The notes below the pieces were generated by a model. That model was given only the letters and a program-made list of their open reading frames with translations, had not been told where the DNA came from and ran no database searches. A DNA stretch of 36,083 nucleotides from Kiritimatiellia bacterium (GTDB lineage: Bacteria; Verrucomicrobiota; Kiritimatiellia; SS1-B-03-39; UBA6053), in NCBI GenBank assembly GCA_018401235.1, contig JAGYLC010000008.1, forward strand, positions 1 through 36,083. Direction: 5' to 3'. Both the position numbers and the translations under genes were made by a program. Shown in pieces: positions 1-8,875 of the stretch (within the stretch, counting starts at the first letter, position 1; every line of letters begins with the position of its first letter).

Positions 1-77
1 GCTACTGCAGCCAGCGCTGCCGCAAGCATAAGTCGTCGCTGCGTAGGACGGATAGCGGATAGCGGGTTTGTCTTCAC
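1..77 (-). CDS. possible start of a secreted protein, cut by window edge
   Basis: Read from a GTG at 77-75, the minus strand gives 25 codons without a stop up to the window edge. The peptide has polar and basic residues (NPLSAIRPTQRRL) followed by a hydrophobic run (MLAAALAAVA), which is the layout of a signal peptide. An in-frame ATG at 30-28 is an alternative start. No clear ribosome binding site is seen, and too little is present to name a family. This could equally be chance reading in a decayed region. Confidence 0.25.
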   Translation of the reverse strand, partial: MKTNPLSAIRPTQRRLMLAAALAAV

Positions 78-423
78 ACTGATAAGTGACCCACAACTAC
101 TGACTACCGCCACCTGCGTCTCAGGCTGCAAATTCCGGATTTCCATCGGTGGCGGGGCTGCCCGGAAAAGAAGAGTCGCCGTTTAAAAGGTGTATTCACT
201 GAATTTAGGCGCAGATACAATTGCGTATTTCCAAGTGTTCTCTCGAAGTCCCCGGGCTCCGGGATTCTCCCTTCGGGACGAAGGGATAATTCCAGTGCCC
301 GAGGACCTCTCCCCAAGCCGTCCGCTGTTTTCCCTCCGGGACGAAGGGGAACTACGGTAACTACGCTCATTGTCCGGGCGGCAGCGAGCAGGGGGTGCGT
401 CCGGTTAATCGGTCAGGTGTGTG
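78..423. other. non-coding or decayed spacer with two similar dyads
   Basis: No convincing gene is seen here. The 88-codon minus-strand reading at 104-370 is rich in Arg, Pro and Gly and resembles no family I know. The stretch holds two related dyads sharing the core CGGGACGAAGGG, listed separately. Confidence 0.5.
268..350. repeat. pair of related dyads sharing a 12-bp core
   Basis: At 268-286 a perfect 8-bp inverted repeat, TCCCTTCG/CGAAGGGA, flanks a GGA loop. At about 331-350 a second, imperfect dyad (TCCCTCCG, GGA, CGAAGGGGA) repeats the same loop and right arm, so CGGGACGAAGGG occurs twice about 65 bp apart. The pair could be operator sites, small RNA hairpins or an intergenic repeat family; the sequence alone does not decide. 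Confidence 0.45.
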
Positions 424-738
424 TCAGTCCGTATGAAAAACCTCTTCCATGTCCGCCCACCAGCCTCCGTTGGCGGTGTCGACATCGGGAAGTGGTTACT
501 GACAGGGTTTATAAAGCGCCCACCAGTCCTGGGTGCGCGGATCTGCGGCCATCGCGGCCATGTCGGCATCAAAATCCTAGCCGATATACTCAAAATAGCT
601 GAAGAGATAATGGGCTCCATCGGGCAATTTACGCAGATCGATTGAATAATTGCGTATATTGCATTTCTGAATGCGATCCAGAATTTCAGGCCAGACGGCG
701 GCATAACGATCCTCACAGGCGAAGGAGCCCCAATTCGA
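424..738 (-). pseudogene. L-rhamnose mutarotase (RhaM/DUF718 family) pseudogene
   Basis: RhaM-family enzymes interconvert the anomers of L-rhamnose; they are small cytosolic proteins of about 100-110 residues. One minus-strand frame gives a recognisable family sequence: AAVWPEILDRI, then NIRNYSIDLRKLPDG, then LFSYFEYIG, then DFDADMAAMAADPRTQDWW, then a C-terminal GGWWADMEEVFHTD followed by TGA at 426-424. This frame is broken by TAG at 579-577 and TAA at 498-496. The TAG could come from a Lys codon and the TAA from a Glu or Lys codon by one substitution each. The normal N-terminus with its start Met is missing: the region before AAVWPE is shortened and the frame meets a TGA at 741-739. Substitution stops plus loss of the N-terminus argue for real decay. 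No rhamnose genes remain nearby in the window. Confidence 0.75.
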
Positions 739-739
739 T

Positions 740-1055
740 CAGGTGTTCATAGTGGCTCTTATCTTTGGGTTTGTTATATTTTCGTTTTGTTCCGCAGTAG
801 ACTTCTTGGTCAAGCGGTTGAACGTCATTTCCTTGGTTACATGTTCACCGCAGATCCCCTTTGCTCCAGGCGGGTTAGGCCCTTCCTTGCTGCTATGGGA
901 TCATCCGACTCCCGTCCCGACGCAGGGCAAGGCGGATCTCTCAGCTCCGGCTTGGTAAGCTCCGGAACTCTCCGTGGTTATCATGAATTCACTATTTACA
1001 CTTTTCCCGGCATCGTGCTTGAGAATTCGCCCGGCTTTTGACAGGAAGTGAGGGT
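740..1055. other. spacer upstream of dnaE, no gene recognised
   Basis: Plus-strand open readings of 71 and 84 codons here have no family resemblance and lack good ribosome binding sites. The minus strand at about 740-840 stays in frame with the rhamnose mutarotase remnant for a further 29 codons without matching its expected N-terminus. The motif AGCTCCGG occurs twice near 940-965. The dnaE promoter should lie in this stretch, but I could not place it with confidence. Confidence 0.5.
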
Positions 1056-4000
1056 ATGCCTCCTACCCATCCCTTTGTTCACCTTCATTTACACACCAGC
1101 TATTCCCTGCTGGACTCGACGATCAAGGTCAAACAGGCGGTACAAAGGGCGGTAAAGCTGGAAATGCCGGGTCTGGCCCTGACCGATCACGGGGTGATGC
1201 ACGGGGCCATCACCTTTTACAACGCCTGTCAGGCTGCCGGCATCAAGCCCATTATCGGCTGCGAGATGTACACCTGTGCCAATCGTAACGAAAAATCCCG
1301 CAGCAGCGGCACTATGTCGCATTTGCTGTTGCTGGCCAAGGATGTGGAGGGCTATCACAATCTGGCCCGATTAAGCGCCATCGCCCATCTGGAAGGTTTC
1401 TATTACAAGCCCCGGGTGGATATGGAGTTGCTGGCGAAGTACTCCAAGGGGCTCATCGCCACTTCCTGCTGCGAACGCGGGGAAATTCCTTTCTACATCC
1501 TTGATGATTTGCACCAGGAAGCCGAGCGGGTGGCTGGTCAGTACCGCGAAATTTTCGGTCCGGAAAATTTTTATCTGGAACTGGAGGACCACGGAAAAGC
1601 CTCCGAGAAAAAAATCAACGCGGCTCTTATTGAGATGTCCAAAAAATTGGACATTCCCCTCGTGGCAACCAATGACGTGCACTACCTGGATCAAGCCCAC
1701 GCGGAGGCCCACGACGTGTTACTGAGCCTGCAGTCCCAGGCCAAGTTCCGGGACGAAAAGCGCATTCGTTTTGAGGGGGATCAATACTATTTCAAAACCC
1801 AAGAGGAAATGTGGAATCTGTTCGGACACGCGCCGGAGGCCCTGCACAACACCCTGGAAATCATGGACCGCTGCAATGTGGTGCTGAAGCTGAATGAAGA
1901 GGCGGACCTCCACTTCCCCATCTATCCCCTGCCGGACAATTTTGACGAAAACAGCTATTTGGAACATCTGGCGGTCGAAGGGATCAAACACCGGTATAAA
2001 GGTGCGGACATCACCCATGCCCAAACGGAAGAGGAACAGACCCTGCTCGCCCGCTTCGAAAAAGAATTCAAAGTCATCAAGAAAACCGGATACGTGAATT
2101 ACTTCCTGGTGGTATGGGACTTCATCAATTGGGCCCGCGAACAAGGCATCCCCGTCGGACCCGGCCGGGGCTCGGGTGCCGGAAGCCTGGTGGCCTACGC
2201 CCTCGGAATCACCGCGATTGATCCCTTACATTTCGATCTCATTTTTGAACGTTTCCTCAATCCGGACCGGGTGTCCCCCCCCGATTTCGATATCGATTTC
2301 TGTCAGACCCGACGCCCCGAGGTAATCGACTATGTGAAGGATTTCTACGGGGCGGAAAACTGTGCGCAAATCATTACCTTCGGCACCTTGGGTGCCAAAA
2401 CCGTGATTCGGGATATTGGACGCACCCTGGAAATTCCCCTCGCCTATTGCGACAATCTGGCCAAGATGATCCCCGAGGAACCGGGCATGACTCTGGCCAA
2501 GGCCGAAAAGGAAAACCCGGACTTCAAAAAGGCCCTTCAGGAACCCCAGGCCCAACAAATCATGAAATACGCCAAGGTGCTGGAGGGCCTGCACCGAAAT
2601 CAGGGCACTCACGCGGCCGGGGTGGTGATTGGCGAAAAAACCCTGCACGATATTGTCCCGCTCTGCCGGGATAAAGACGGTCTGCCGGTGGCGCAGTATG
2701 AAATGAAGCCCCTGGAAATGACCGGATTGCTGAAAATGGACTTTCTGGGACTCAAAACTCTCTCAGTGGTGCGGGAAGCCACTGACAACATAAAAGAAAT
2801 TCACGGGATCGAAATCGACCCCGAAGATCTGCCGCTTGATGACGAAAAAACCTTCGAATTGCTCAACCGGGGCGACACCGTGGCGGTGTTCCAGGTGGAA
2901 TCGCAGGGCATGCGCAATTTGCTGCGCCAGTTTCAGGCCGACTGCATCGAGGACCTTATCGCTCTGATCGCGCTCTACCGCCCGGGTCCCATGGACATGA
3001 TTCCCGACTACATCAAGCGCAAGTTAGGCCAGGTGACCGTGGAATACCCGCATCCCCTGCTCGAAACTGTACTCAGTGAGACCTACGGAGTGTTCATTTA
3101 CCAGGAGCAGGTTCAGCGCTCCGCGAACGTACTGGCCGGATTCACTCTGGCGGAAGGTGATGTGCTGCGTCGCGCCATGGGTAAGAAAGACGCGGCGATC
3201 ATGGCCGACATGAAACGAAAATTCGTGAAGGGATGCGAGGAAACCAATCAAATTTCGGCCAGCAAAGCCACGGAGATCTTTGATTTGATCGAAAAGTTCG
3301 CCAATTACGGCTGGCAAATCCCACTCGGCCGCTTACGCGTTCATTTCCTCAGGCAGCCTGCCAAAACTCATTACCCGGCGAATTCGCCGGCACGGTACTG
3401 TCGCTGGAAATGGGAACGCGGAGAAACGCGACGGATTCATTTCGAATGCAAAGAAATGGGCATGGAGGTTCACTGCCGCCCGAGGCAGCCGCAGCTAAAT
3501 CATCAACCATTTCCGTCCAGGGCAACAATATTCGCTTTGGCATGGCGGGCATCAAGGGGTGGGCGGCGGAGCGGTGGACACCTTGGTCACCGAACGAACG
3601 GTCACTTTTGAAGGCTTCATGATTTCCTGCGTGCCTTGAACTTCCGGGAACTCAATAACGCTACCTGAATGCTGATCTGAGCAGAGCGTTTGACTGGACA
3701 GGGTTGTCGCAGGCGCGCCATTCGAGGGGATCAGTTTGCCTACAACGGGCGGTGAGCCTGCGCAGGGATCAGGAACAGGGGCAAACAACCTGTTCGATCA
3801 TGGACGGCGAGCAGAATCAGGGCAGAAGTCAACGACGAGGATCTGCCCGAGGTGGATCCCTGGCCCGCCAGTGAAATGCTCGCCTACGAAAAGAATTTAC
3901 TCGGATTCTATATTTCCGGACACCCCCTCGAAGAATTCGAATGGGAAATCAAACAGTATTCCACCCACACCTTTGAGGAGCTGAAGGAGGTGGAAAGCGG

Positions 4001-4559
4001 CACCCCGGTTCGGCTGGGGGGATTGATCACGGAATGGCGGAAATTCTTTACCAAAAGCGGTAGCGAGATGGCGACCTTCCGGCTGGAGGGGCTCAGCGGC
4101 GCTCTGCCCATAGTGATGTTCAAGGAGGCCGCTCAACAGTTCGCCAAATCACTTCAGGACGAGATGCCGGTGATGGTTGCGGGCGAGTACGGGCTACGGG
4201 AGGACACCCCCCAGATCGTGGTGCAGGAGGTGGTAGTGTTGGAGCAGACACCCGCCTGGTATGCCGAAAAAGCCAGTGTTCACTTGACCGAGGCTCAAGT
4301 CCAGGAGGACCGATTGCGCGATTTACGGGAGCGGCTGATGTCATTCAAAGGCACGGTGCCTCTGCATTTCTGCGTGAGCTTTCCGGGAGGCGAGAGGGTA
4401 TTTCTCGACAGCGACAGTGAATTCAAGGTCCACCCTTCCCACGCCTTCAAGCAGGAGGTCGAGCACCTGTTCGGAGAGGATTGCGTATTCGTAAAAGCCA
4501 AAACCGACCCCTACCGCTTTCCACCCCGCAAACGCCAATTCGGTCGGGAGGCCGGGTAA
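1056..4559 (+). CDS. dnaE: DNA polymerase III alpha subunit, broken by clustered single-base frameshifts
   Basis: This is the catalytic subunit of the replicative DNA polymerase. The start ATG at 1056 follows AGGAAG at 1043-1048; an upstream TTG at 1038 is less likely. The first frame runs to about 3310 and carries the PHP domain (HLHTSYSLLDS near the N-terminus), the palm with PDFDIDF (Asp410 and Asp412) and KMDFLGLKTL (Asp562), and RPGPMDMIPDY. From about 3310 to 3850 the reading hops frames, yet the expected sequence can be followed piecewise: SHSAAYAFIS, then THYPA and LSLEMG in shifted frames, FECKEMGMEV, ISVQGNNIRFGMAGIKG, LPTTGGEPAQGSG, NNLFD. The frame then settles and runs through LPEVDPWPASEMLAYEKNLLGFYISGHPL (here only its parts are quoted), the OB domain (GGLITEWRKFFTKSG) and the end at 4559. 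Restored length is about 1,170 residues, normal for DnaE. Because an essential gene keeps its codons but loses single bases, consensus error is likelier than true inactivation. Confidence 0.93.
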
Positions 4560-4571
4560 CCCAAACCACTT

Positions 4572-6356
4572 ATGAAGAAAAAATCCCTTTTTTCACCCCG
4601 TATTCTGGATGTCATCCGCGGAAAATCCGTACCCTTTACCCTCAGGGGTGAGCTGACCTCCGGAATCACCGTGGGCCTTATCGCCCTGCCCCTGTCACTG
4701 GCGCTGGGGATTGCCAGTATTCCCGCAGGCGCGGAAACACCATTGCCCGCTCCCGCGCTGGGGATCTTCACCGCCATTATTGCCGGTCTGATTATCTCCG
4801 GATTCGGTGGCAGTCGGGTACAAATCGGGGGTCCCACCGCCGCGTTTATCCCCATAATCCTAGTGGTCATTTCCGAGCATGGCTATTCCGGATTGATTCT
4901 GGCCACCCTCATGGCCGGGGTGATTCTGTTGCTGATGGGGCTGACCCGCATGGGCGCATTGATTAAATTCATTCCCTGGCCGGTCACCAGCGGCTTCACT
5001 ACCGGCATTGCCGTTGCGATTATGCTGACCCAGGTGCCCGACTTTTTCGGATTGCGCCTGGAAGCGGCCGTCCCCAAAGAATTTTTTGAAAAAATTCCCT
5101 TCCTGCTTCAGAATCTGGGAACTTTTAATCCCTATGCGTTGGGGTTTTCCCTGCTCTGCGTGGCTGTTATTCTTTTCTGGCCGCGACTGAAGTTACGCAT
5201 GATTCCGGGATCCATTATCGCCATGTTGGGTGCCACCATACTCTTAGTCTGGTTGGGGTGGGAACATTCGCAGGGCGTGGAAACCATAGGCGGTAAATTC
5301 GGGGCCTACGCGATCCCCTCCAGCTTTCCCCGCCCCTCGATGCCCGAGTGGAACATGGCCTTGATTCGATCTCTCATCGGCCCCGCCACCGCCATCGCCC
5401 TGTTGAGCGCGATTGAATCGCTGCTCTCGGCCGTGGTAGCGGACGGACTTTCGGGAGACCGCCACGACAGCAATACCGAATTGATCGCCCAAGGAATTGC
5501 CAACATGGTCTGCCCGTTTTTTGGAGGACTCCCCATCACCGGTGCCATCGCCCGGACCTCGGCCAACGTGCACAATGGAGGAAAAACCCCACTTTCGGGT
5601 ATTTTTCACGCCTTCACCCTCATGGCCATCGTGCTACTGGCCGCCCCGTGGGCCGCCTATATCCCCATGGCCGCCATTTCGGCGGTGTTGATCGTGATAT
5701 CGTTGAAAATGGGGGAATGGCATGAACTGATGCGGCTCCACAAAATGCCCAAAAGTGACGCCTTGGTGTTGTTCACCACCTTTGCGTTAACCATAGTTTT
5801 CGACCTGGTGATCGCCGTGCAAGTGGGCATGGTATTGGCCGCGATCCTCTTTATCAAACGGGTGGCCGAGACCACGGAAATCACCCGGGTAGATGGACGG
5901 GACACCCTGGAGAAACCTGAGCACATCGCGCAGGGGAAAGACATTCCGGAGGGCGTGGTGGTCTACCGGATATTCGGTCCCTTTCTCTTTGGCGCCGCCG
6001 AAAAAATGGAGGATGCCTACTCCACTCTGGATGTACTACCCTGGGTACTGATCTTCCGATTGAATCTGGTTACCGCCATGGATGCCACCGGCATGAATGC
6101 GCTCATTTCGATTGTGGAACGCATGCGCCATCAGCATCGAACCGTTCTCCTCAGCGGCTTACACCAGCAACCCCTCCGCATGATGCGGAAATCAGGGGCC
6201 CTGGAGACCATTGGCGAGCAAAACATTTGCGCAACCTTTGACGAAGCCCTCCACCGCGCCAAACATCTGGTGGAACCCCGGACTTCGGTTTCAGAGGTGA
6301 AATCCAGCGTTTCACACCGCTCGGTGGCTTCAGCCGCTGAGCGGAACGATTCATAA
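4572..6356 (+). CDS. SulP family inorganic anion transporter with STAS domain
   Basis: A 594-residue integral membrane protein of the SulP (SLC26-like) family, which moves sulfate, bicarbonate or other anions across the inner membrane. The N-terminal part has the family features: ELTSGITVGLIALPLSLALG, then GGSRVQIGGPTAAF, and many hydrophobic helices to about residue 440. The C-terminal part (about 455-565) is a STAS domain with the usual DATG motif in the sequence AMDATGMNALISI. Length is normal. The start lies 12 bp after the dnaE stop with no strong ribosome binding site, so the two may be co-transcribed, though they have no obvious functional link. The substrate cannot be told from sequence; sulfate is attractive next to a sulfatase region, bicarbonate equally possible in marine bacteria. 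Confidence 0.92.
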   Translation: MKKKSLFSPRILDVIRGKSVPFTLRGELTSGITVGLIALPLSLALGIASIPAGAETPLPAPALGIFTAIIAGLIISGFGGSRVQIGGPTAAFIPIILVVISEHGYSGLILATLMAGVILLLMGLTRMGALIKFIPWPVTSGFTTGIAVAIMLTQVPDFFGLRLEAAVPKEFFEKIPFLLQNLGTFNPYALGFSLLCVAVILFWPRLKLRMIPGSIIAMLGATILLVWLGWEHSQGVETIGGKFGAYAIPSSFPRPSMPEWNMALIRSLIGPATAIALLSAIESLLSAVVADGLSGDRHDSNTELIAQGIANMVCPFFGGLPITGAIARTSANVHNGGKTPLSGIFHAFTLMAIVLLAAPWAAYIPMAAISAVLIVISLKMGEWHELMRLHKMPKSDALVLFTTFALTIVFDLVIAVQVGMVLAAILFIKRVAETTEITRVDGRDTLEKPEHIAQGKDIPEGVVVYRIFGPFLFGAAEKMEDAYSTLDVLPWVLIFRLNLVTAMDATGMNALISIVERMRHQHRTVLLSGLHQQPLRMMRKSGALETIGEQNICATFDEALHRAKHLVEPRTSVSEVKSSVSHRSVASAAERNDS

Positions 6357-6391
6357 ATCGGCATCGTTCGTTCTCACCTCACGCCGCCCCG

Positions 6392-6416
6392 CCCGCAGCG
6401 GCATAGCCGCTGCGGG
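6392..6416. terminator. GC-rich hairpin between convergent genes
   Basis: An 11-bp perfect stem (CCCGCAGCGGC / GCCGCTGCGGG) with a 3-nt ATA loop lies between the SulP gene (+) and the aldose epimerase gene (-). Outside it, further GC pairing is possible with a bulge. No T-run follows, so it may be a bidirectional terminator or a repeated palindromic element. Confidence 0.5.
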
Positions 6417-6513
6417 GCGGGCGGGTGTGAGGGGGATTTGGTGGGTGGGTGCCTTTCGGATATTTGAATCTTTGCGCACAGCGGCTGAAGCCGACGCGCG
6501 CTCAACTATAATT

Positions 6514-7542
6514 TTACACCACGCTGAACCGATAGCAGGTGGTCTGCCGATATTCCTGACCGGGACGCAGGATGATATCGTCGATTTCCGGTTGGTTGCC
6601 CCCTTCCGGGTAGCCCTGACATTCCAGGCAGAGTGCGGAAAAGTTGGGATAGGTCACCCCGCTCTTTCCCGTCTGCGGAACGTCTTCGAGCATTTGAGAA
6701 CAGTACAACTGTAGAACCGTGGCGGTAGTCCACGTTTCCATTTTTCGACCGCTTTCCGTTTCCGTCACCACGGCGATCCGAGTGGGAGCTTCCGCGTTTT
6801 CTTTTCGCAACAGATAATTTTCCCCATGCTCTCCGTCCTCACGGGTAAACGCCTTGAGGCAGGTCTCCTCGCGGAAATCATGCAGGGTACCGTCAACCGA
6901 AGTGGGTATGCCCGTGAGGGTTCCATCCTCTTGCTTGGGAACAATAGTGTCCGCAAATATCTGCAAGCGATGACTGTTCAGATCGAGGGTCCCCTCTCCC
7001 GCGAGATTGAAATACGAGTGATTAGTCAAACTCAATGGAGTCGCGGCGTCGGTGGTGGCTTTGTACTCCAGCTGTACTTCATTTTCATCCGTGAGTCTGT
7101 ACGACACCTGAATGGATACATTTCCGGGATACCCCTCTTCCCCGTCCGGACTCAGATAAGAGAGTATCAGAACCTCGCCCGACGTTTCGGCTTTCCACAG
7201 TTTCTTATCCAGAGCGTGGATGCCACCATGAAGATGGTTTTGTCCATTGTTTTGAACCAATTGATAGTCCGTTCCATCCAGGGTGAATTTTCCATTGGTG
7301 ATGCGCCCCGCCACCCGACCCGTAATCGCTCCGAAATAGGGATGTCCCTTCAGATAGTCCTCCAACGAAGGCAGGCCCAACACCACGTCCGCAAAGTCGC
7401 CATTGCGATCCGGGACCCACAATTCGGTAATGATCCCCCCGTAGGTGATCACCTTGCAGCGCATTCCATTGATGTTGGTGAGGGTATATTGATCGACCTC
7501 GCGGCCGTCGGGAAGGGTTCCGTAGGGTTGTTTTGCTATCAT
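6514..7542 (-). CDS. galM: aldose 1-epimerase (galactose mutarotase)
   Basis: This enzyme interconverts alpha and beta anomers of galactose, glucose and related sugars in the cytosol, feeding the Leloir pathway. The 342-residue product matches the family throughout: FGTLPDG-type start (PYGTLPDGREVDQYTL), GAITGRVAGRI, the catalytic-His motif NHLHGG, PLSLTNHSYFNLAG, and LCLECQGYPEGGNQPE with the catalytic Glu near the C-terminus. I chose ATG 7542 because family proteins begin close to this point; an ATG at 7578 would add 12 unmatched residues. No signal peptide is seen. The gene stands alone, convergent with the SulP gene and downstream of a large inverted repeat. It fits with the beta-galactosidase at 29098 and the sugar importer next door. 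Confidence 0.93.
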   Translation of the reverse strand: MIAKQPYGTLPDGREVDQYTLTNINGMRCKVITYGGIITELWVPDRNGDFADVVLGLPSLEDYLKGHPYFGAITGRVAGRITNGKFTLDGTDYQLVQNNGQNHLHGGIHALDKKLWKAETSGEVLILSYLSPDGEEGYPGNVSIQVSYRLTDENEVQLEYKATTDAATPLSLTNHSYFNLAGEGTLDLNSHRLQIFADTIVPKQEDGTLTGIPTSVDGTLHDFREETCLKAFTREDGEHGENYLLRKENAEAPTRIAVVTETESGRKMETWTTATVLQLYCSQMLEDVPQTGKSGVTYPNFSALCLECQGYPEGGNQPEIDDIILRPGQEYRQTTCYRFSVV

Positions 7543-7610
7543 AGTGGAAACCCTATACCCGCGCGGAATATAGGTCAAGCACTTGCTGCAAAATCAGGGG
7601 CTGGTGATCT

Positions 7611-7698
7611 TGGAGGGGGCGCATCTTGCGCCGGAATCTTTGTCATGTTCGAGATTTTTGTCATGACAAAGATTCCGGCGCAGGACGCGCCCCCTCCA
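7611..7698. repeat. 37-bp inverted repeat, 35/37 matched, 14-nt loop
   Basis: Arms at 7611-7647 and 7662-7698 are reverse complements except at two positions. Each arm holds a smaller self-pairing piece (GGCGCA-TCT-TGCGCC on the left; GGCGC-AGGAC-GCGCC on the right). Beyond the right arm, a further GC-rich imperfect dyad occurs at about 7730-7763. No coding sequence explains it. It sits between the patatin remnant and galM, both on the minus strand. It could be a strong terminator-like RNA hairpin, a MITE-like element, or an interspersed repeat. Confidence 0.75.
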
Positions 7699-7798
7699 TG
7701 TTCTTTGACTCTGGCGAAAGCGGCGCGCCCCGGGATTCAGAAGATCAGCGGCGGGGCGCCGCAGCCACTTTTCTACGCTGGTGGTCCGGGGTTTCAGG

Positions 7799-8045
7799 TC
7801 ACGAACACTGGTCGCGGATTTCAGCCGCGTGTTCGCGGACGGAGGCAAGCCCCGCCTCGATAATTTCATCTGCGTGATGAAAATCAAATATGTCGATGTC
7901 GCCTACCTCGGGGGTGAGCAGGATATCCGGCTTCTCAATGCGCATTCGGATTTTGCCCACCTGATTTTCACTAATGTGGATGGTATCCCCCAATCAGTCC
8001 CCGGACCCCGCCACTTCCCAACGCAATACCGACTTTCGTACCCAC
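7799..8045 (-). pseudogene. patatin-like phospholipase remnant, middle deleted
   Basis: Patatin-family proteins are lipid acyl hydrolases of about 250-300 residues. Here only the two ends can be recognised. From a GTG at 8045 (sharing one base with the stop of the upstream permease gene) the minus strand reads GTKVGIALGSGGVRGLIGG, the glycine-rich oxyanion-loop motif that opens the domain. About 55 bases later, in another frame, it reads MRIEKPDILLTPEVGDIDIF then DFHHADEIIEAGLASVREHA, which resembles the usual C-terminus of bacterial patatins, and ends at TGA 7801-7799. The G-x-S-x-G nucleophile and the D-G/A dyad motif are absent, so no activity is expected. About 200 codons are missing. The start overlap suggests that it once formed the last gene of the ABC importer operon. 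Confidence 0.6.
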
Positions 8046-8875
8046 TACCCTTTAACCGCCCCCGCAGCCAATCCTTTTACGAACAGGCGCATGGTGAACA
8101 GGAAGATGAGGACCATGGGAATACTGGCGATGGTGAAGCCCGCCATGAGCGCGCCCCAGTCTTTAACGTATTCCCCATCCATCCGCACCAGCCCCACTGC
8201 CAAGGTGAGCATGCTGTCATCGCGCATCACGATTAACGGCAGGATGTAATCGTTCCACAGACCGATAAACTGCAGGATACCCAGGGTGGAGAGAACACTG
8301 CCGGACATGGGCAGTACAATGTGATATACCTGCTTGAAGGGACTGGCACCATCTACCTCGGCGGCATCGAACAGGTCCTGGGGAATTTCCTCGATAAAGT
8401 TGCGTAAAATGAAGATTTGCACCACCTGTCCGCCGGTCACATACACCACCATCAACGCGTAGAAGGTATTGAGCAGGCTCATATTTTTCAACAACATAAA
8501 CAAGGGCACCAGGTTGGCGACCCCCGGCATCAGCATCAGCACCAGAAAAAAGTACCAAAGGAATTTATGTCCGGGCATCCGGTAACGGGCGAAGAAAAAG
8601 GCCGCGTTCAAGGATAAGACAAAGGTGAGAAGCACAGAGGTCACACACACGAAAATGGTGTTGAACACGTAGGCGGACACCATGTCCCAGGCCTGGGTGT
8701 AGTTGCTCCAGTGGAAGGGAAAGGTCAGTTTGAAAGGACTGGCAACAAACTGCGCCCCGTCCTTGCCGCTGATGACCAACATCACGTACAAGGGCAAAAA
8801 CGCCATCGACAGGATGAACAGAATAAACAGATGCTTCCAGACCTCGGCGAGAATTTCTTTACGTCGCATACTCAT
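8045..8875 (-). CDS. carbohydrate ABC transporter permease, MalG type
   Basis: This is an inner-membrane channel subunit of a CUT1-family sugar importer, 276 residues, normal for MalG-like proteins. It has about six membrane helices, starting with HLFILFILSMAFLPLYVMLV, a long periplasmic stretch (SPFKLTFPFHWSNYTQAW), and the cytoplasmic EAA loop DAAEVDGASPFKQVYHIVLP that contacts the ATPase. The start ATG overlaps the stop of the upstream MalF-like gene by 4 bases (ATGA), so the pair should be translated together. The ATP-binding subunit is not encoded in the operon and must come from elsewhere, as is common for shared MsmK/MalK-type ATPases. Confidence 0.93.
   Translation of the reverse strand: MSMRRKEILAEVWKHLFILFILSMAFLPLYVMLVISGKDGAQFVASPFKLTFPFHWSNYTQAWDMVSAYVFNTIFVCVTSVLLTFVLSLNAAFFFARYRMPGHKFLWYFFLVLMLMPGVANLVPLFMLLKNMSLLNTFYALMVVYVTGGQVVQIFILRNFIEEIPQDLFDAAEVDGASPFKQVYHIVLPMSGSVLSTLGILQFIGLWNDYILPLIVMRDDSMLTLAVGLVRMDGEYVKDWGALMAGFTIASIPMVLIFLFTMRLFVKGLAAGAVKG

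Noticed and set aside
868-905. Sequence GGTTAGGCCCTTCC resembling the start of the bacterial SRP RNA core
   Set aside because: The required GGAA tetraloop and AGCA side are replaced by unrelated bases, and neither strand gives the conserved fold.
743-1041. Two plus-strand open readings of 71 and 84 codons before dnaE
   Set aside because: No family likeness, no ribosome binding site, and composition like random reading of GC-rich DNA.
3349-3788. Small open readings within the broken part of dnaE as separate genes
   Set aside because: Their pieces align in order with the expected DnaE sequence and are explained by frameshifts.
6826-7863. 345-codon plus-strand open reading opposite galM
   Set aside because: It is the antisense shadow of galM extended through the repeat; galM has full family motifs.
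7594-7887. 97-codon minus-strand open reading
   Set aside because: It crosses the large inverted repeat and overlaps the C-terminal patatin remnant in another frame; its composition is Arg-rich and unlike a real protein.
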